From positions 1-64,000 of the forward strand of contig NZ_CP009323.1 in assembly GCF_000959725.1 (NCBI RefSeq): a stretch of 64,000 nt of DNA, read 5' to 3'. Below, one piece after another: positions 55,281 to 64,000 of the stretch. Source of the DNA: Burkholderia gladioli (GTDB lineage: Bacteria > Pseudomonadota > Gammaproteobacteria > Burkholderiales > Burkholderiaceae). The notes under the pieces were generated by a model. The model was given only the letters and a program-made list of their open reading frames with translations, was not told the origin of the DNA and did not search any database. The position numbers and the translations under genes were made by a program. The first letter of the stretch is position 1, and each line of letters opens with the position of its first letter.

Positions 55281-55709
55281 ATGGGTTGGCTGAAACTCGC
55301 CTTGATCATCAATATCGTCATTGGTGTTGCAAAGGGCATCCAGCTCTTCAACCAGCATTGCCGGCACCGTTTCGGACACACCTTTTTCACCATGCGTGGA
55401 TTCTGGCTCACGGCCATCGCAGTCAACCTCATCTGGTGGGGTATGTACTTCTGGGCAAGAGCTATCCAGCAACATACGCCCACGTCCGATGGGATAATTC
55501 TCATGGCCTTCGGTCTCGCCGCAACGGGATGGCTACTGTACGAGAACATCCGCGACACGGACCTGCTGCATGGCGTCAGTGGATCTTCACTTCAGGTTGC
55601 GCTGTTTTTTCCGCTGGCCATATGCAGCTTCCCGCTTCTTATCGTAGCGATGGTCATCATGGTCGTCGCCTCGTACAAGGCTGGCCCTGCCCTCTTCATT
55701 GACCGCTGA
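55281..55709 (+). CDS. Hypothetical four-helix membrane protein
   Basis: 142 aa, mostly hydrophobic, with segments at about 4-20, 42-60, 72-88 and 108-135 (LALIINIVIGVAKGIQLF, AIAVNLIWWGMYFWA and VALFFPLAICSFPLLIVAMV). AAGGAG lies six bases before the ATG. There is no family I can name. The last bases overlap the remnant methylase gene on the other strand. It is probably part of the mobile region that carries the conjugation genes. Confidence 0.7.
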   Translation: MGWLKLALIINIVIGVAKGIQLFNQHCRHRFGHTFFTMRGFWLTAIAVNLIWWGMYFWARAIQQHTPTSDGIILMAFGLAATGWLLYENIRDTDLLHGVSGSSLQVALFFPLAICSFPLLIVAMVIMVVASYKAGPALFIDR

Positions 55710-56330
55710 AGCCGAGGCCTGTGCGTGTTGCTGGCCGGAAGTCGGCCGAGGTTAACACCTGGTCGGAAGAGCCCCGCAGGGTTCCTCTCCCTGTCCCGCT
55801 ATAGATGATGAGCTCGCCACGCATAACGGTGTTGGCCGGCCCGCCTACCGTGTAGGGCAGTACGACCCGCCCCACCTGAAATCCTGCAAACAGGTCGCGA
55901 AATGCCGCGTGGTCATTGAGCGTGAGGATCGCATATAACCGCAGTTCCCCTAGCACCGTCGCGATGCGCTCGTACTGGCCAAATTCGAACGGCACGCCAT
56001 GGCCCTCCGTCTCCAGGTACGGCGGATCGAAATAAAAGAACGTGTGAAGCCGATCGTAGCGCGTCATGCATGTCTGCCAGCCCAGGTTTTCATGTAGGCC
56101 CGGGAAGCCGAAGGTGCGCTGCGGACAGTGTTTCTTCGAGACGCAAGAGATTCAGTCCAGGCAGCGAGGGCGTTGCCGTGCCGAACGTTCTACCTTCAAC
56201 ACGGCCACCAAAACAGTTCAGTTGCAGATAGTAGAACCGCGCAGCGCTGAATGTCCGTGAGCGTTTCGGGCCGCGTGTCCTGCAGCCAGCTGACCCGCCG
56301 GCTCGTCAACGCCCATTTGAATGCATGGTC
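55696..56330 (-). pseudogene. 3' part of a Dam-type DNA adenine methylase, frameshifted
   Basis: From about 56.33 kb leftward the minus strand reads FKWALTSRRVSWLQDTRPET, then LNCFGGRVEGRTFGTATPSL and LNLLRLEETLSAAHLRL. After a frame change it reads HENLGWQTCMTRYDRLHTFF, then YFDPPYLETEGHG with the catalytic DPPY, and GELIIYS near the end. At least one frameshift (near 56.1 kb) and an altered C-terminus mark it as inactive. The N-terminus is at 57.65-57.87 kb on the far side of an IS110 remnant. Confidence 0.8.
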
Positions 56331-57640
56331 AGCCCTATTTTTGCAACTCGAAGTTTCGATGAAGGCAAAGGCTTGCGCTAACGTATCCGGCCTCTCGAGG
56401 GGAACGCTACTTCCCGGTCCATGATGAAAATTCGCACCTCACGATCCTCAAAACTGTCGCAGCTACCAGATCTGATTCAAATTTCAGGTTCTTCGCGAGG
56501 TCGATTGCCGTTACCGTCATCTACATTTGTCGTCGCAAAAAGCAGGAAGGGTGAATAGACTTGCCATGCAGCAGCTCGCTGCGGGTGAGTAACGTAGGCC
56601 GAATTACCGTTCAGTACTGCCCGTTCGATGCGGGCAAGCTTGGCAGCGAACGCGCAAACCACGATACTTCAATGGCACCGCTCCAGTAGTTGGCGCACCC
56701 ATATCGCCATGGCGTCCGACCGTTTGTGAATGTGCATCATGATCGATCGCGCGCACTGGACCAGTAAGGTTCGCAAGTGCTTGTCGCCGCACTTCGAAAT
56801 GCCGAGAAGTGTCGTCTTGCCTCCGGTACTGTATTGGCGTGGCACGAGCCCAGGCACGCAGCAAAATCGCGGCTCGTCCGGTATTGGCGCGCATCGCCCG
56901 CCTGAGAAGCGAGTACGCTGGCAGTGATCGGCCCAATTCCCGGGACTGTCAGCAAACGCTGGGCGACGTCATCCTCGTTCATCAGCCCGTTCAGTTCGCG
57001 CTCCATAACTACGATCTGCTCGTTGAGATGAAAAACGTAATCCCGAAGTTGCTCCAGTAAGGCGACGAAGCGCGGCGGTAAGTCATTTGCCTCCAGCGCC
57101 GCTGGCAGCTTTCGGATCGCTGCTGGTCCAGTGCTTTGCGCCCCCCGAACTCGACAAGATATACATGAATCTGGTTGTGAGCCGAGCCCCCGCTGCAAGT
57201 CAGCATATCCTGCGCCCGATGCGGCGCCGAGATAGTCTGTTGCTGCTCGTTTCTTACGACCACAAAACCTCATCGCCCGGCGACTCGCCGATCGTTTCCG
57301 CGTCGACGAAATCGTCCCTTGTTGCCCTTCACGAACGGTTTCACATACTGCGGCGCGATCAGCTTCACATTCATGTCCAAACTGCAAAAATCTTCTCGCG
57401 AAATGATGCAGGTCAGAACACGACTCCATCACGATTCGACAAGCCGGCGTGTTGGCGACAAGCTCGACCAACTGGTTACGATTCAGTTTCCTGCGTCACA
57501 GTTGATGTCCTGCCTTGTCTTGTGCGTGGATGTGGAAAATGTGCTTACCGAGATCGACGCCTAACAGCGCGGTGTTCTCCATGGCAGTCCCCGACGTGAG
57601 TGAACAGGCCAGCATACCCCGAAGGGCGGGCTGGCCATAT
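56331..57640 (-). mobile_element. Decayed IS110-family element inserted in the dam gene
   Basis: The transposase starts at 57582 (MENTALLGVDLGKHIFHIHA), meets a stop after DKAGHQL, then continues LVELVANTPACRIVMESC. Further on it reads VFHLNEQIVVMERELNGL, then TVPGIGPITASVLASQAGDA, then in another frame GGKTTLLGISKCGDKHLRTL near 56.8 kb. There are several stops and frameshifts. The boundaries are set by the flanking methylase halves, which would join as EEFVRQ and FKWALTS. Confidence 0.75.
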
Positions 57641-57875
57641 CACTATTGCCTCACGAACTCCTCAATATGGTGTTGCACCACGCGGATAGATTCACGAGCT
57701 CGTCATTCACGTCATTGAGCACCTCCACCTTCAGCAGGCGGCCCCATGAAGAACAGTGCCGCTGCGCCGGCAAACACCTCAACGTAACAGGTATGCGACG
57801 GGGAAGCGCGGGATAAGCACGTCGGCAAGCCGTCGTTTGCCACCTATCCACGGATGATCGGCATCGTCATGGCAC
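57641..57875 (-). pseudogene. 5' part of the Dam-type methylase gene
   Basis: The minus strand reads DHPWIGGKRRLADVLIPRFP, the start motif of D12-class adenine methylases. A frame change gives CYVEVFAGAAALFFMGPP with the SAM-binding FAGAAA, another gives KVEVLNDVNDELVNL, then VVQHHIEEFVRQ up to the IS110 boundary. Three frames are needed in 230 bases, so the gene was decaying. It lies ten bases from the relaxase gene end. Confidence 0.78.
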
Positions 57876-57884
57876 CTCCCCTGC

Positions 57885-58934
57885 TCAGCGTTCCAGCCCG
57901 ACATCCGGATCGCCCCGCAACAGTTCCCCCTGCCCTTCGCGACGGTCTGTATAACTCGCTCCGTACGCGTGAGCCGGTTTGCGACGCCGCTGCTGTTCAT
58001 GTCGCGCGGGACGCGCTATCGATGGGCTGTCGTGCTGTACCGGCATTGTCCGCAGGAAGTCCGAAATCGCTGCCGCCAGACTGCGATCATCCCCACTCTG
58101 TGAACCAGCCATCGCATGCGCCACGCCCCGCCACGCCTCGAGCGCACCGGCGTGCGCATCCCACAGGGCAACGCGCGCGGTATCATCAAGTTCCTGCCGC
58201 CAGTAACGAGGTGCGTCACCCCGCGCAACCATATGCACGACGGCCTGTTTCGTATAGCGGTGCGTCTCGCCGCGTGTTAGTCGCGCAGTCGCATTGGCCT
58301 CGACGCCATGCTCGCGCAACTGGTGTGCAAACCGTTCACGCCAGCGCAGTAGATCCTGCCTGCGTGGATTGAGACGTCTGCCGTCCGGCCCACGTACCTG
58401 CACACTCAGATGCACGTGAGGATGGGCTTCGTCATCGTGCGCGGCAAAGACATACCGCCTGCCGTCACCGAATTCCTCAGCGGCAAACGCGCGCGCGGCG
58501 TCGCACACCGCCTGCCTGTTCGTGCCTGGCGGCATCGAAAGCAGCACATTGAATACCTCGCGCCGGCGGCTCTCCTCAGGAATACCCCAGCCGCCGAGGC
58601 ACCACGCATCTGTGAGATCGTGCAGTTCTTGATCGCCGAGCACGGTCATTCCGTCCTGGTCCTCAAGTTCAACCCTGCCGTTGCGCGAGATGTAGCGCAG
58701 ATGACGGCGCACAGCACCCATGCCCTGCGCGCTCGACGCCTTGTTCGTGATCTTCACCATCACTTCGGGGATACGCCTGAGCGTGCGGGCGAGCTGCTCG
58801 CGCATAAGTCGTACGTCCCGGTGGAGTTCACCGCGCGACATGCGCGGCGCCCGCACGTGCCGCAGTGGATCGTGAAAGAGCCGGTCACCCCAGTTCAGCA
58901 GCATCTGATCGACGTATGTCTTCGGAAAAGGCAT
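57885..58934 (-). CDS. Relaxase/mobilization nuclease (MobP/VirD2-like)
   Basis: 349 aa from MPFPKTYVDQMLLNWGDRLF at 58934. The relaxase domain has the three-histidine metal motif HPHVHLSV (about residue 200) and the RHLRYISRNGRVELE element before it. It would nick the transfer origin and pilot the strand. The C-terminal part is Arg-rich and of low complexity. It follows the MobC-like gene immediately (one base between stop and start). The usual catalytic Tyr near the N-terminus could be Tyr8, but I cannot confirm it. Confidence 0.85.
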   Translation of the reverse strand: MPFPKTYVDQMLLNWGDRLFHDPLRHVRAPRMSRGELHRDVRLMREQLARTLRRIPEVMVKITNKASSAQGMGAVRRHLRYISRNGRVELEDQDGMTVLGDQELHDLTDAWCLGGWGIPEESRRREVFNVLLSMPPGTNRQAVCDAARAFAAEEFGDGRRYVFAAHDDEAHPHVHLSVQVRGPDGRRLNPRRQDLLRWRERFAHQLREHGVEANATARLTRGETHRYTKQAVVHMVARGDAPRYWRQELDDTARVALWDAHAGALEAWRGVAHAMAGSQSGDDRSLAAAISDFLRTMPVQHDSPSIARPARHEQQRRRKPAHAYGASYTDRREGQGELLRGDPDVGLER

Positions 58935-58935
58935 G

Positions 58936-59463
58936 CTAGCGGCTCCAGCGGTCGAGGTTGGCGCGCAGCACCTGCGTGACTGCACGCAAGTGCGTATCGA
59001 TCACGGCACGGGCGCCCTCGATCATGTGCGTCATGTGCGCCGCGCCCCGCGCATCACCATGCACCTGCAACCGTCCGAGCAACGTCACGATCGTGGCCAG
59101 ATGCTGGTTTGAATCTGCAAGCAGTCGCATCTCCCGCTCGCCCAGTTGCGGCTCGTGCACAAGCTGCGCGCGAATCACGGCAACCATCCAGCGGTTGACA
59201 TTCAGTCCGCTTGCCAATGCACGCTGTCGGGCCGCTTCGAGTTCCTCCTGTGTGAGGCGAACTTCGATGCGTTCGCGATGCCCGTCGACCGGAAAATGAC
59301 CTTCATGCCCGGCGAACCCGTCCGGCGACTCGTCCTGCCCCAGCACACCGTGGACCAGTTGCCGCACACCATCGGCCGCCGTGACGCCGTGCAGGACGCA
59401 CCACGCCTCCCAGCGTGGCTTCGCCGGCCCGAGATCCACACACAGTCGCATACGCGTGGTCAT
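58936..59463 (-). CDS. MobC-like relaxosome accessory protein
   Basis: 175 aa starting MTTRMRLCVDLGPAKPRWEA. The middle is ribbon-helix-helix-like (RIEVRLTQEELEAARQRALA, then SGLNVNRWMVAVIRAQL), and a long C-terminal helix follows, as in plasmid MobC/TraJ-type proteins that bind oriT beside the relaxase. It is ten bases after the LPD7 gene and one base before the relaxase gene. Confidence 0.72.
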   Translation of the reverse strand: MTTRMRLCVDLGPAKPRWEAWCVLHGVTAADGVRQLVHGVLGQDESPDGFAGHEGHFPVDGHRERIEVRLTQEELEAARQRALASGLNVNRWMVAVIRAQLVHEPQLGEREMRLLADSNQHLATIVTLLGRLQVHGDARGAAHMTHMIEGARAVIDTHLRAVTQVLRANLDRWSR

Positions 59464-59473
59464 GCGCGTGCTC

Positions 59474-61039
59474 CTACAGCGACGGAGGCGCCGGTTCTGC
59501 CGGACCACGTTCGACCTCGCGGGTCGGGACGCGCTGCGCTGCCGTGCGAGTGCGGCGGTTGCGTGCGGACGGGGCCTCGGGATCAAACACGCGCGGTCGC
59601 GGCACGGTGACGCCCTCCGCCACGAACGCGGCCAGCAGCCGTTGCGCGTGCTGCTGCACGCGCGCAATGGATCGCTCGCTGAACCCCTGCTGCCGCATCG
59701 CGGCGGTCAGCACAGCCATCTGCACGGCGTGCTCTTCGGGTGACGCGACGGGAGTTTCACGCCGCACGGCCTGGGTGTGCCGCGGAGTTGCCGGCCGCGC
59801 AGTCCCGCTCCTTCCCGCCTCACCCCTACTGTCGGACGCCTCGCGACGCGACTGCGTCGGCTCCTTCCCCACGACATCGACCTGCCACGTATTGCGATAG
59901 ACCTCCTTTTCCTCCTCGCCAATCACATTTCCCGTCCCGTCGAGAACCGGCACCATCACCGTCACGAGACGCCGGCCAAGGTTTTCGAACATCACGTGCT
60001 GTCCGGCGAGCGCCCCGGACTCCGCAACGGCCCGCTCCAGATCCACACCCCAGACGACACGTTCCGCACCACCCGCATCGCGATAGACAACGTAATACGA
60101 GTCACTGCGCGCAGGATTGTGCTGATAGGGCGCGCTGCCGTACTCGACCAGTTCGCCCACGTAGCGCTGACGCTCCTGCCCCTCAGATTCACCAACGTGT
60201 GGCCCGGTTTCGGCGGCTGGAGCAGCATGCGGGGGTTCGCCAGCAGCCGGTCGCGCGGCGGGGCCCTTCTCCAGTTGCCGGGAGGCATCGCGCTTCGCTG
60301 GTTGCGCCGCCTGCGATTCCGTGGGACCAGCCGTCACCGCAGGCGCTTTCGGGGAATCCGCAGGAACCCGCGCAGCCTCAGCCGTTTGCGACACGTCAAT
60401 GCGGTTCGTCATCCGGTCACGACGACCTTCGGCCAGACGCGCGAGATCAACCGCCTTCGGCTCGTATCCGCTCACCTCGATGCCGAGCCGCATCGCCCGG
60501 ACCCACACCTCGCGCCGGAACTGCTCGTGGCCTGACACCCGCACGCGCCCCCATGCCTTGGCACGGACCATATCCACCATCGACTCAACGACGTCCGGCC
60601 GGTTGTGTTCCGTCACGATGTAGGGACCGATATCCTCGAATGCGAGCTGATGCGGCACATCCTTCAGGAAATACTGGTTGCCCGCCCGCAGGTAGCGCTT
60701 TCGCACCGTCTCTGGCGGATTCCCAAGCGGCGCCCATCGCATGGTGGTCGTGTCGTCGCTGCCACGCGGCGCCCTCTGCTGCGATTCTGGTTGCTGTGCC
60801 GCCGCCTGCGGCGGAGTGTCCACCTGGATGGCCTGATCGCGCAGCCGCGCCCGCGCGGCATCGAACTCGCGGCGCCGGCGTGCGCCCAAGGCATCGGCCG
60901 CCGTCTGGTCAAAGCGGTCTGCGCCCGCAGCGCCGCCCTGCGGATCCTGAAGCGGCGGCGGATCCGGTTCGATCACGTTGATGACCGGATCGTCGGCAGG
61001 CGTGCCGGCTGGGGTAGTAGAGGTTGTGGTTTCATCCAT
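59474..61039 (-). CDS. LPD7-domain protein of the conjugation module
   Basis: 521 aa. The core (about residues 105-215: RYLRAGNQYFLKDVPHQLAF, then AWGRVRVSGHEQFRREVWVR and GIEVSGYEPKAVDLA) is the LPD7 domain of large polyvalent conjugation proteins. A second beta-rich domain follows at about 300-380 (YVGELVEYGSAPYQHNPARS and YYVVYRDAGGAERVVWG). The ends are Pro/Arg/Glu-rich and disordered. It probably assists DNA processing with the primase-like neighbour. Confidence 0.75.
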   Translation of the reverse strand: MDETTTSTTPAGTPADDPVINVIEPDPPPLQDPQGGAAGADRFDQTAADALGARRRREFDAARARLRDQAIQVDTPPQAAAQQPESQQRAPRGSDDTTTMRWAPLGNPPETVRKRYLRAGNQYFLKDVPHQLAFEDIGPYIVTEHNRPDVVESMVDMVRAKAWGRVRVSGHEQFRREVWVRAMRLGIEVSGYEPKAVDLARLAEGRRDRMTNRIDVSQTAEAARVPADSPKAPAVTAGPTESQAAQPAKRDASRQLEKGPAARPAAGEPPHAAPAAETGPHVGESEGQERQRYVGELVEYGSAPYQHNPARSDSYYVVYRDAGGAERVVWGVDLERAVAESGALAGQHVMFENLGRRLVTVMVPVLDGTGNVIGEEEKEVYRNTWQVDVVGKEPTQSRREASDSRGEAGRSGTARPATPRHTQAVRRETPVASPEEHAVQMAVLTAAMRQQGFSERSIARVQQHAQRLLAAFVAEGVTVPRPRVFDPEAPSARNRRTRTAAQRVPTREVERGPAEPAPPSL

Positions 61040-61084
61040 CGTGGAGCTCCCTCAGTTCGCTGACTGACACAGCGTCGCGCGCGA

Positions 61085-62971
61085 TCAGCGTTGCTGCCCT
61101 TCACCCTGTTCGCGGCCGGCGCGTTCCTTCGACTGCGCGAGGGCGGCTGCCCGTGCTTCCCTCACCCGCGTCCATGACACGCCCTGCAACTGGTCGAGTG
61201 TCGCATCGAGCTCGTTGCCGAAACCGACCTCGCGTGCGGACTTCTTCAGGGATGCAACCGTGCGCTCAAGCAGATCGCGCGCACGGTCCCACGGATACAC
61301 CTTCCCGCGGGTGCCGTCGTAGCCGATCTGCACCTCCGCCCCATTGAGGCGCTGGTTTTCGTCCATCCACCGCAGCCGGTCCGAGACGAACTCCACGTTC
61401 GCCTTCGCGTGGAACACCACGCTACGCGTCGACACTTCCTGGATCAGGTAGTGCTCGGTGTTGAACACCTCGCCACGGTACGGACCACCGTTCTCGCGGG
61501 GCGTCGCCATGCGGATCTGCGCGCCGAAACGATGCTGGGCCAGCGCCTTGATCTCGCCCGGCACCTCGTCGAGTCCATACAGTGGCTCGCCCACCTGACG
61601 GCGCACCGGCGCATACGGCACAAGCGCTGGTGGAGGCTCCGCGTTTGGCGCCTCGGTCTCGCGCCGGTCCTGTTCCGGCGGCTCGGACTGTGCCTGCCTG
61701 GCTGCCGGCGCCGGGTTTTCCTGCGACGCCGGTTCTGGCGCGTCCTGATTCGCCGCCCGGCGACGCGAGATACGGCGCCGGCCCGACGCCTCCGCGTCAC
61801 CCACGAGTTTCTCTTTCACGTTACCCATTTCACCCTCCTTCAGTGCATCGTCCGATCCGTCTGCAGCCATGGCCTGCCCAGACACTTCCGCACCCACAAC
61901 CGCCCGTCCTGGCGCCTCGTACAGTGACTCCCGTAAAAGCTCACCAACGGCACGGGATCCAGATAGCACGGTCATGTCGTCGAAGTCAGTCGGCATCTCG
62001 CCGGCAATGCGGGCCTCTGGCGCAAAGTGCGGTTCCGCCAGCAGCGAGGACGTGCCGGACGCGGCCTGCTTCGCATGTTCATACCCGGCACCGAGATCGG
62101 CGAGCACCGCGATCTCCGCTTCAGGGTAACGGCCGCGCCACATCGCTGCCACTGGCCGCAGGTTGCCACTCGACAGGGCCGCGACGCTGAACCAGCCGGT
62201 CGCCTGCCACACTGCCAGTGCCGTTGCCACCCCTTCGCCGATCAGGATGGGCGTAACCGCACCCTCGCGAAACTGGCCCGGTTCAACCACCCAGCAGCCG
62301 CCCGACTTGGCACCACCCGCCAGCGCAGACTTGCGTCCTTCGGCGTCGATCAGTTCCAGCGTCGAGAGGGTCTCGCCGATGCGGACCGGCACCACCAGCA
62401 CGCGGCCGGCGAGCGGCTCCCCGACACTGCGCGGCGCATATCCGAGCAGCGCATTCAGCTCCTCGGCCTCGAGTTCGCGCAGCGTGGGGACCGCCCTGAC
62501 CTGCTTGCGTTCGAGATACGGATGTCCGGGCCCCACCGGCCGTGCCCACTTCCAGATCGCCAGTGCCTCCCGCGCCACGGCAGCCTGTCGCGCGCGCACC
62601 CGCGCCTCGAGCCTGCCCTGCTGCCGCGCCTGGTCCACGGACGGACGCGCTAATGGCACGCGCGGTCGGTCCACCGGGTCCATCGCCGCACGCGACGCCC
62701 TGACATCGAAGCCCTGCTGCTGCGCGAGCCAGAAGAGCGACGCGAGTGTCTTGCCGCCCGACTCGCCGGCCGAGCGCCACGTCACTCGCGCCGCACGTTC
62801 GCTATAGTTGTGGGCGGTGCGACTCCATTCGTCCCAGATGTCGAAGCCCGCCTCGCCGAATCCCTGCTTGAGCGCGAAGGCCATGTCGACCCACGTCGCG
62901 TAGTCATCGGCTGGAATCGTGGCCAGCGCCGCGCGCGCACGCTCCTCTTCACTCAGGTACCGGGCATTCAT
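61085..62971 (-). CDS. Primase-like conjugation protein (PriCT, Toprim, LPD7)
   Basis: 628 aa. The N-terminal PriCT_2-like domain (about 10-85: IPADDYATWVDMAFALKQGF and WSRTAHNYSERAARVTWRSA) is followed by a Toprim domain (about 170-320: LIGEGVATALAVWQATGWFS and EIAVLADLGAGYEHAKQAA). A charged linker precedes a C-terminal LPD7 domain (TRSVVFHAKANVEFVSDRLR and GAEVQIGYDGTRGK). It probably primes or protects transferred strands. Its ATG overlaps the stop of the coupling-protein gene in an ATGA. Confidence 0.82.
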   Translation of the reverse strand: MNARYLSEEERARAALATIPADDYATWVDMAFALKQGFGEAGFDIWDEWSRTAHNYSERAARVTWRSAGESGGKTLASLFWLAQQQGFDVRASRAAMDPVDRPRVPLARPSVDQARQQGRLEARVRARQAAVAREALAIWKWARPVGPGHPYLERKQVRAVPTLRELEAEELNALLGYAPRSVGEPLAGRVLVVPVRIGETLSTLELIDAEGRKSALAGGAKSGGCWVVEPGQFREGAVTPILIGEGVATALAVWQATGWFSVAALSSGNLRPVAAMWRGRYPEAEIAVLADLGAGYEHAKQAASGTSSLLAEPHFAPEARIAGEMPTDFDDMTVLSGSRAVGELLRESLYEAPGRAVVGAEVSGQAMAADGSDDALKEGEMGNVKEKLVGDAEASGRRRISRRRAANQDAPEPASQENPAPAARQAQSEPPEQDRRETEAPNAEPPPALVPYAPVRRQVGEPLYGLDEVPGEIKALAQHRFGAQIRMATPRENGGPYRGEVFNTEHYLIQEVSTRSVVFHAKANVEFVSDRLRWMDENQRLNGAEVQIGYDGTRGKVYPWDRARDLLERTVASLKKSAREVGFGNELDATLDQLQGVSWTRVREARAAALAQSKERAGREQGEGQQR

Positions 62972-64000
62972 CGGCGCTCTCCGTGAAGCGGCACGACATT
63001 CGAACTGTCACCCGCACGCGATGCAGCTCGCCCGCGCTGGGTGGGAGATGCGCCCGCGGCGCGCGCAGACTTGCGCCTGGACGTGCCGTCCGAGGGGCGC
63101 AGTTCCGCGACGTCGAGATCAGACGGCGACAGCCGCCGCGCCGCGACGGCAACGCGTGCAGCCGGCACCCCCAGCAGCATGAAATGGCGCTCGGCATACG
63201 CGGCGGCCTCGCCATCGCTCATGTCGTTAAGATGCCGTGGCAGGTCGCGCGGATCCCAGGCCTGCAGCACTTCCAGATACTCCGGCGGAATGTGCATCAC
63301 GCCGGCTTCATCCACTTCGTCAGGTTGCACATCCCTCACGCGCCGCTCGACCTGGGCGATGAAGCGCACGAGATCCATCGCCGGGATAGCTGGCGCCGTA
63401 CGCAGGCGGGAGGTAAAGACCGGCTCGCGCCAGTAACAGATCCGCCCGGCCAGGATCGGCTTCGTGTTTTCGAGCAGGATGATTTCCTTCTCGCGCCCAA
63501 GCTCCTTCAGCTCCTGAGGCAACAGCAGGGGCCGGCGCTGCTCGGAGAAGCTCTCGCTCGAGCCGCCCCGGCCGCCAAAGACCGCGGTCGACCGGCTCAC
63601 ACTGCGTGAGCGGTCTGTGAAGGTGCCGAGCATCTCCGAGTATTCGTTCGCATCCTTCTGCTCACGCGGCGCGTAGATGATCTGCATTGCGTGATTCGTG
63701 ACGAAGGTCCTCGCGTCCGCGCGGCCATAAACCGACTCAAGCTGTGACACCGACTGCACGATCGAAAGCAGCCGCAGGTTGTATCCCGCCATGTAGGCGA
63801 CTGCCCGGGCGATGATGTGAATCTTGCCGACCGACGTGAATTCGTCCATCAGCATCAGGCACTGTACCTTCAGCTCCGGGTTGTCCTGGGGCAGTTGCCG
63901 CGTGTTCAGGTTGACGAGTTGCGAGAACACGAGGTTGACGAGCAGCGCTGCCTCGGTCAGGTGGTCGGGCGTGATGCCGACATACACGGACATCCGCCGT
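62968..64000 (-). CDS. Type IV coupling protein (VirD4/TraG-like), partial
   Basis: The C-terminal about 344 residues of a coupling ATPase; the gene continues past the window edge. The Walker B region CLMLMDEFTSVGKIHIIARA and the sensor segment LLSIVQSVSQLESVYGR are intact, as is VTNHAMQIIYAPREQKDANE. The P-loop should lie beyond base 64000. It links the relaxosome to a type IV secretion channel. The tail after residue 290 is Arg/Ser/Ala-rich. Confidence 0.87.
   Translation of the reverse strand, partial: RRMSVYVGITPDHLTEAALLVNLVFSQLVNLNTRQLPQDNPELKVQCLMLMDEFTSVGKIHIIARAVAYMAGYNLRLLSIVQSVSQLESVYGRADARTFVTNHAMQIIYAPREQKDANEYSEMLGTFTDRSRSVSRSTAVFGGRGGSSESFSEQRRPLLLPQELKELGREKEIILLENTKPILAGRICYWREPVFTSRLRTAPAIPAMDLVRFIAQVERRVRDVQPDEVDEAGVMHIPPEYLEVLQAWDPRDLPRHLNDMSDGEAAAYAERHFMLLGVPAARVAVAARRLSPSDLDVAELRPSDGTSRRKSARAAGASPTQRGRAASRAGDSSNVVPLHGERR

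Overview
The window looks like a high-GC betaproteobacterial chromosome of the Burkholderia/Paraburkholderia/Caballeronia type. I infer this from the protein families, the codon choice and a tRNA-Lys(CTT) 3' end; no species can be named. It is a mosaic of housekeeping genes, a 25 kb integrated island, old insertion sequences and, at the right edge, a conjugation module.

Left part (about 0.4-19.7 kb). This holds an MFS transporter with a TetR regulator, leucyl aminopeptidase, the TldD/PmbA protease pair, a YbbN-like thioredoxin and a complete TonB-dependent uptake locus. That locus has an ECF sigma factor, a FecR-like anti-sigma factor, an STN-type TonB-dependent receptor, TonB, ExbB, ExbD and an ABC exporter whose start overlaps the exbD stop. 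An Lrp regulator lies between the receptor and fecR. The stretch ends with a TauE/SafE permease that belonged to a sulfur operon.

Island (about 19.94-45.01 kb). A DUF442/TIGR01244 sulfurtransferase-like gene is cut in two. Its C-terminal part lies at 19.73-19.95 kb beside the permease. Its N-terminal part lies at 45.01-45.13 kb beside an MBL-fold hydrolase and a cysteine desulfurase. Joining the halves at a shared GGACTC restores the reading frame. The left junction runs directly into the 3' part of a tRNA-Lys(CTT) gene, so the element appears to have used a tRNA-anticodon-arm look-alike inside the gene as a secondary attachment site. No intact integrase was found in it. The island holds a decayed STAND-type (Avs-like) gene fused to a truncated DUF2971 gene, a GNAT enzyme, IS1182, IS110 and IS3 elements, a GNAT-Nudix fusion, an Amj-like lipid II flippase and the main item of interest.

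Main item (28.3-38.0 kb). This is a compact, apparently undescribed peptide-modification cluster. A 259-aa precursor-like protein has a leader-like N-terminus, a Gly/Asp-rich block and an Ala/Val/Ile/Asn block. Around it are a radical SAM enzyme, a SAM methyltransferase, a 2OG-Fe(II) oxygenase, a DUF6817 protein, an SdpI-like immunity protein, a short HlyD-like membrane protein and an ABC exporter whose C39-like domain has lost its catalytic residues. A divergent S9 prolyl-oligopeptidase could supply the missing protease. The layout recalls proteusin-type RiPP pathways, but the precursor is unlike those I know.

Right part (45-64 kb). The rest of the sulfur operon is followed by a truncated tyrosine recombinase, an IS256 remnant and a catabolic HisD-like dehydrogenase/SDR pair with a divergent LacI regulator. 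Then come IS3 debris, poorly coding DNA and a dam-type methylase pseudogene split by a decayed IS110. The edge is a conjugation block: relaxase, MobC-like protein, two LPD7/primase proteins and a VirD4/TraG coupling protein that runs off the window.
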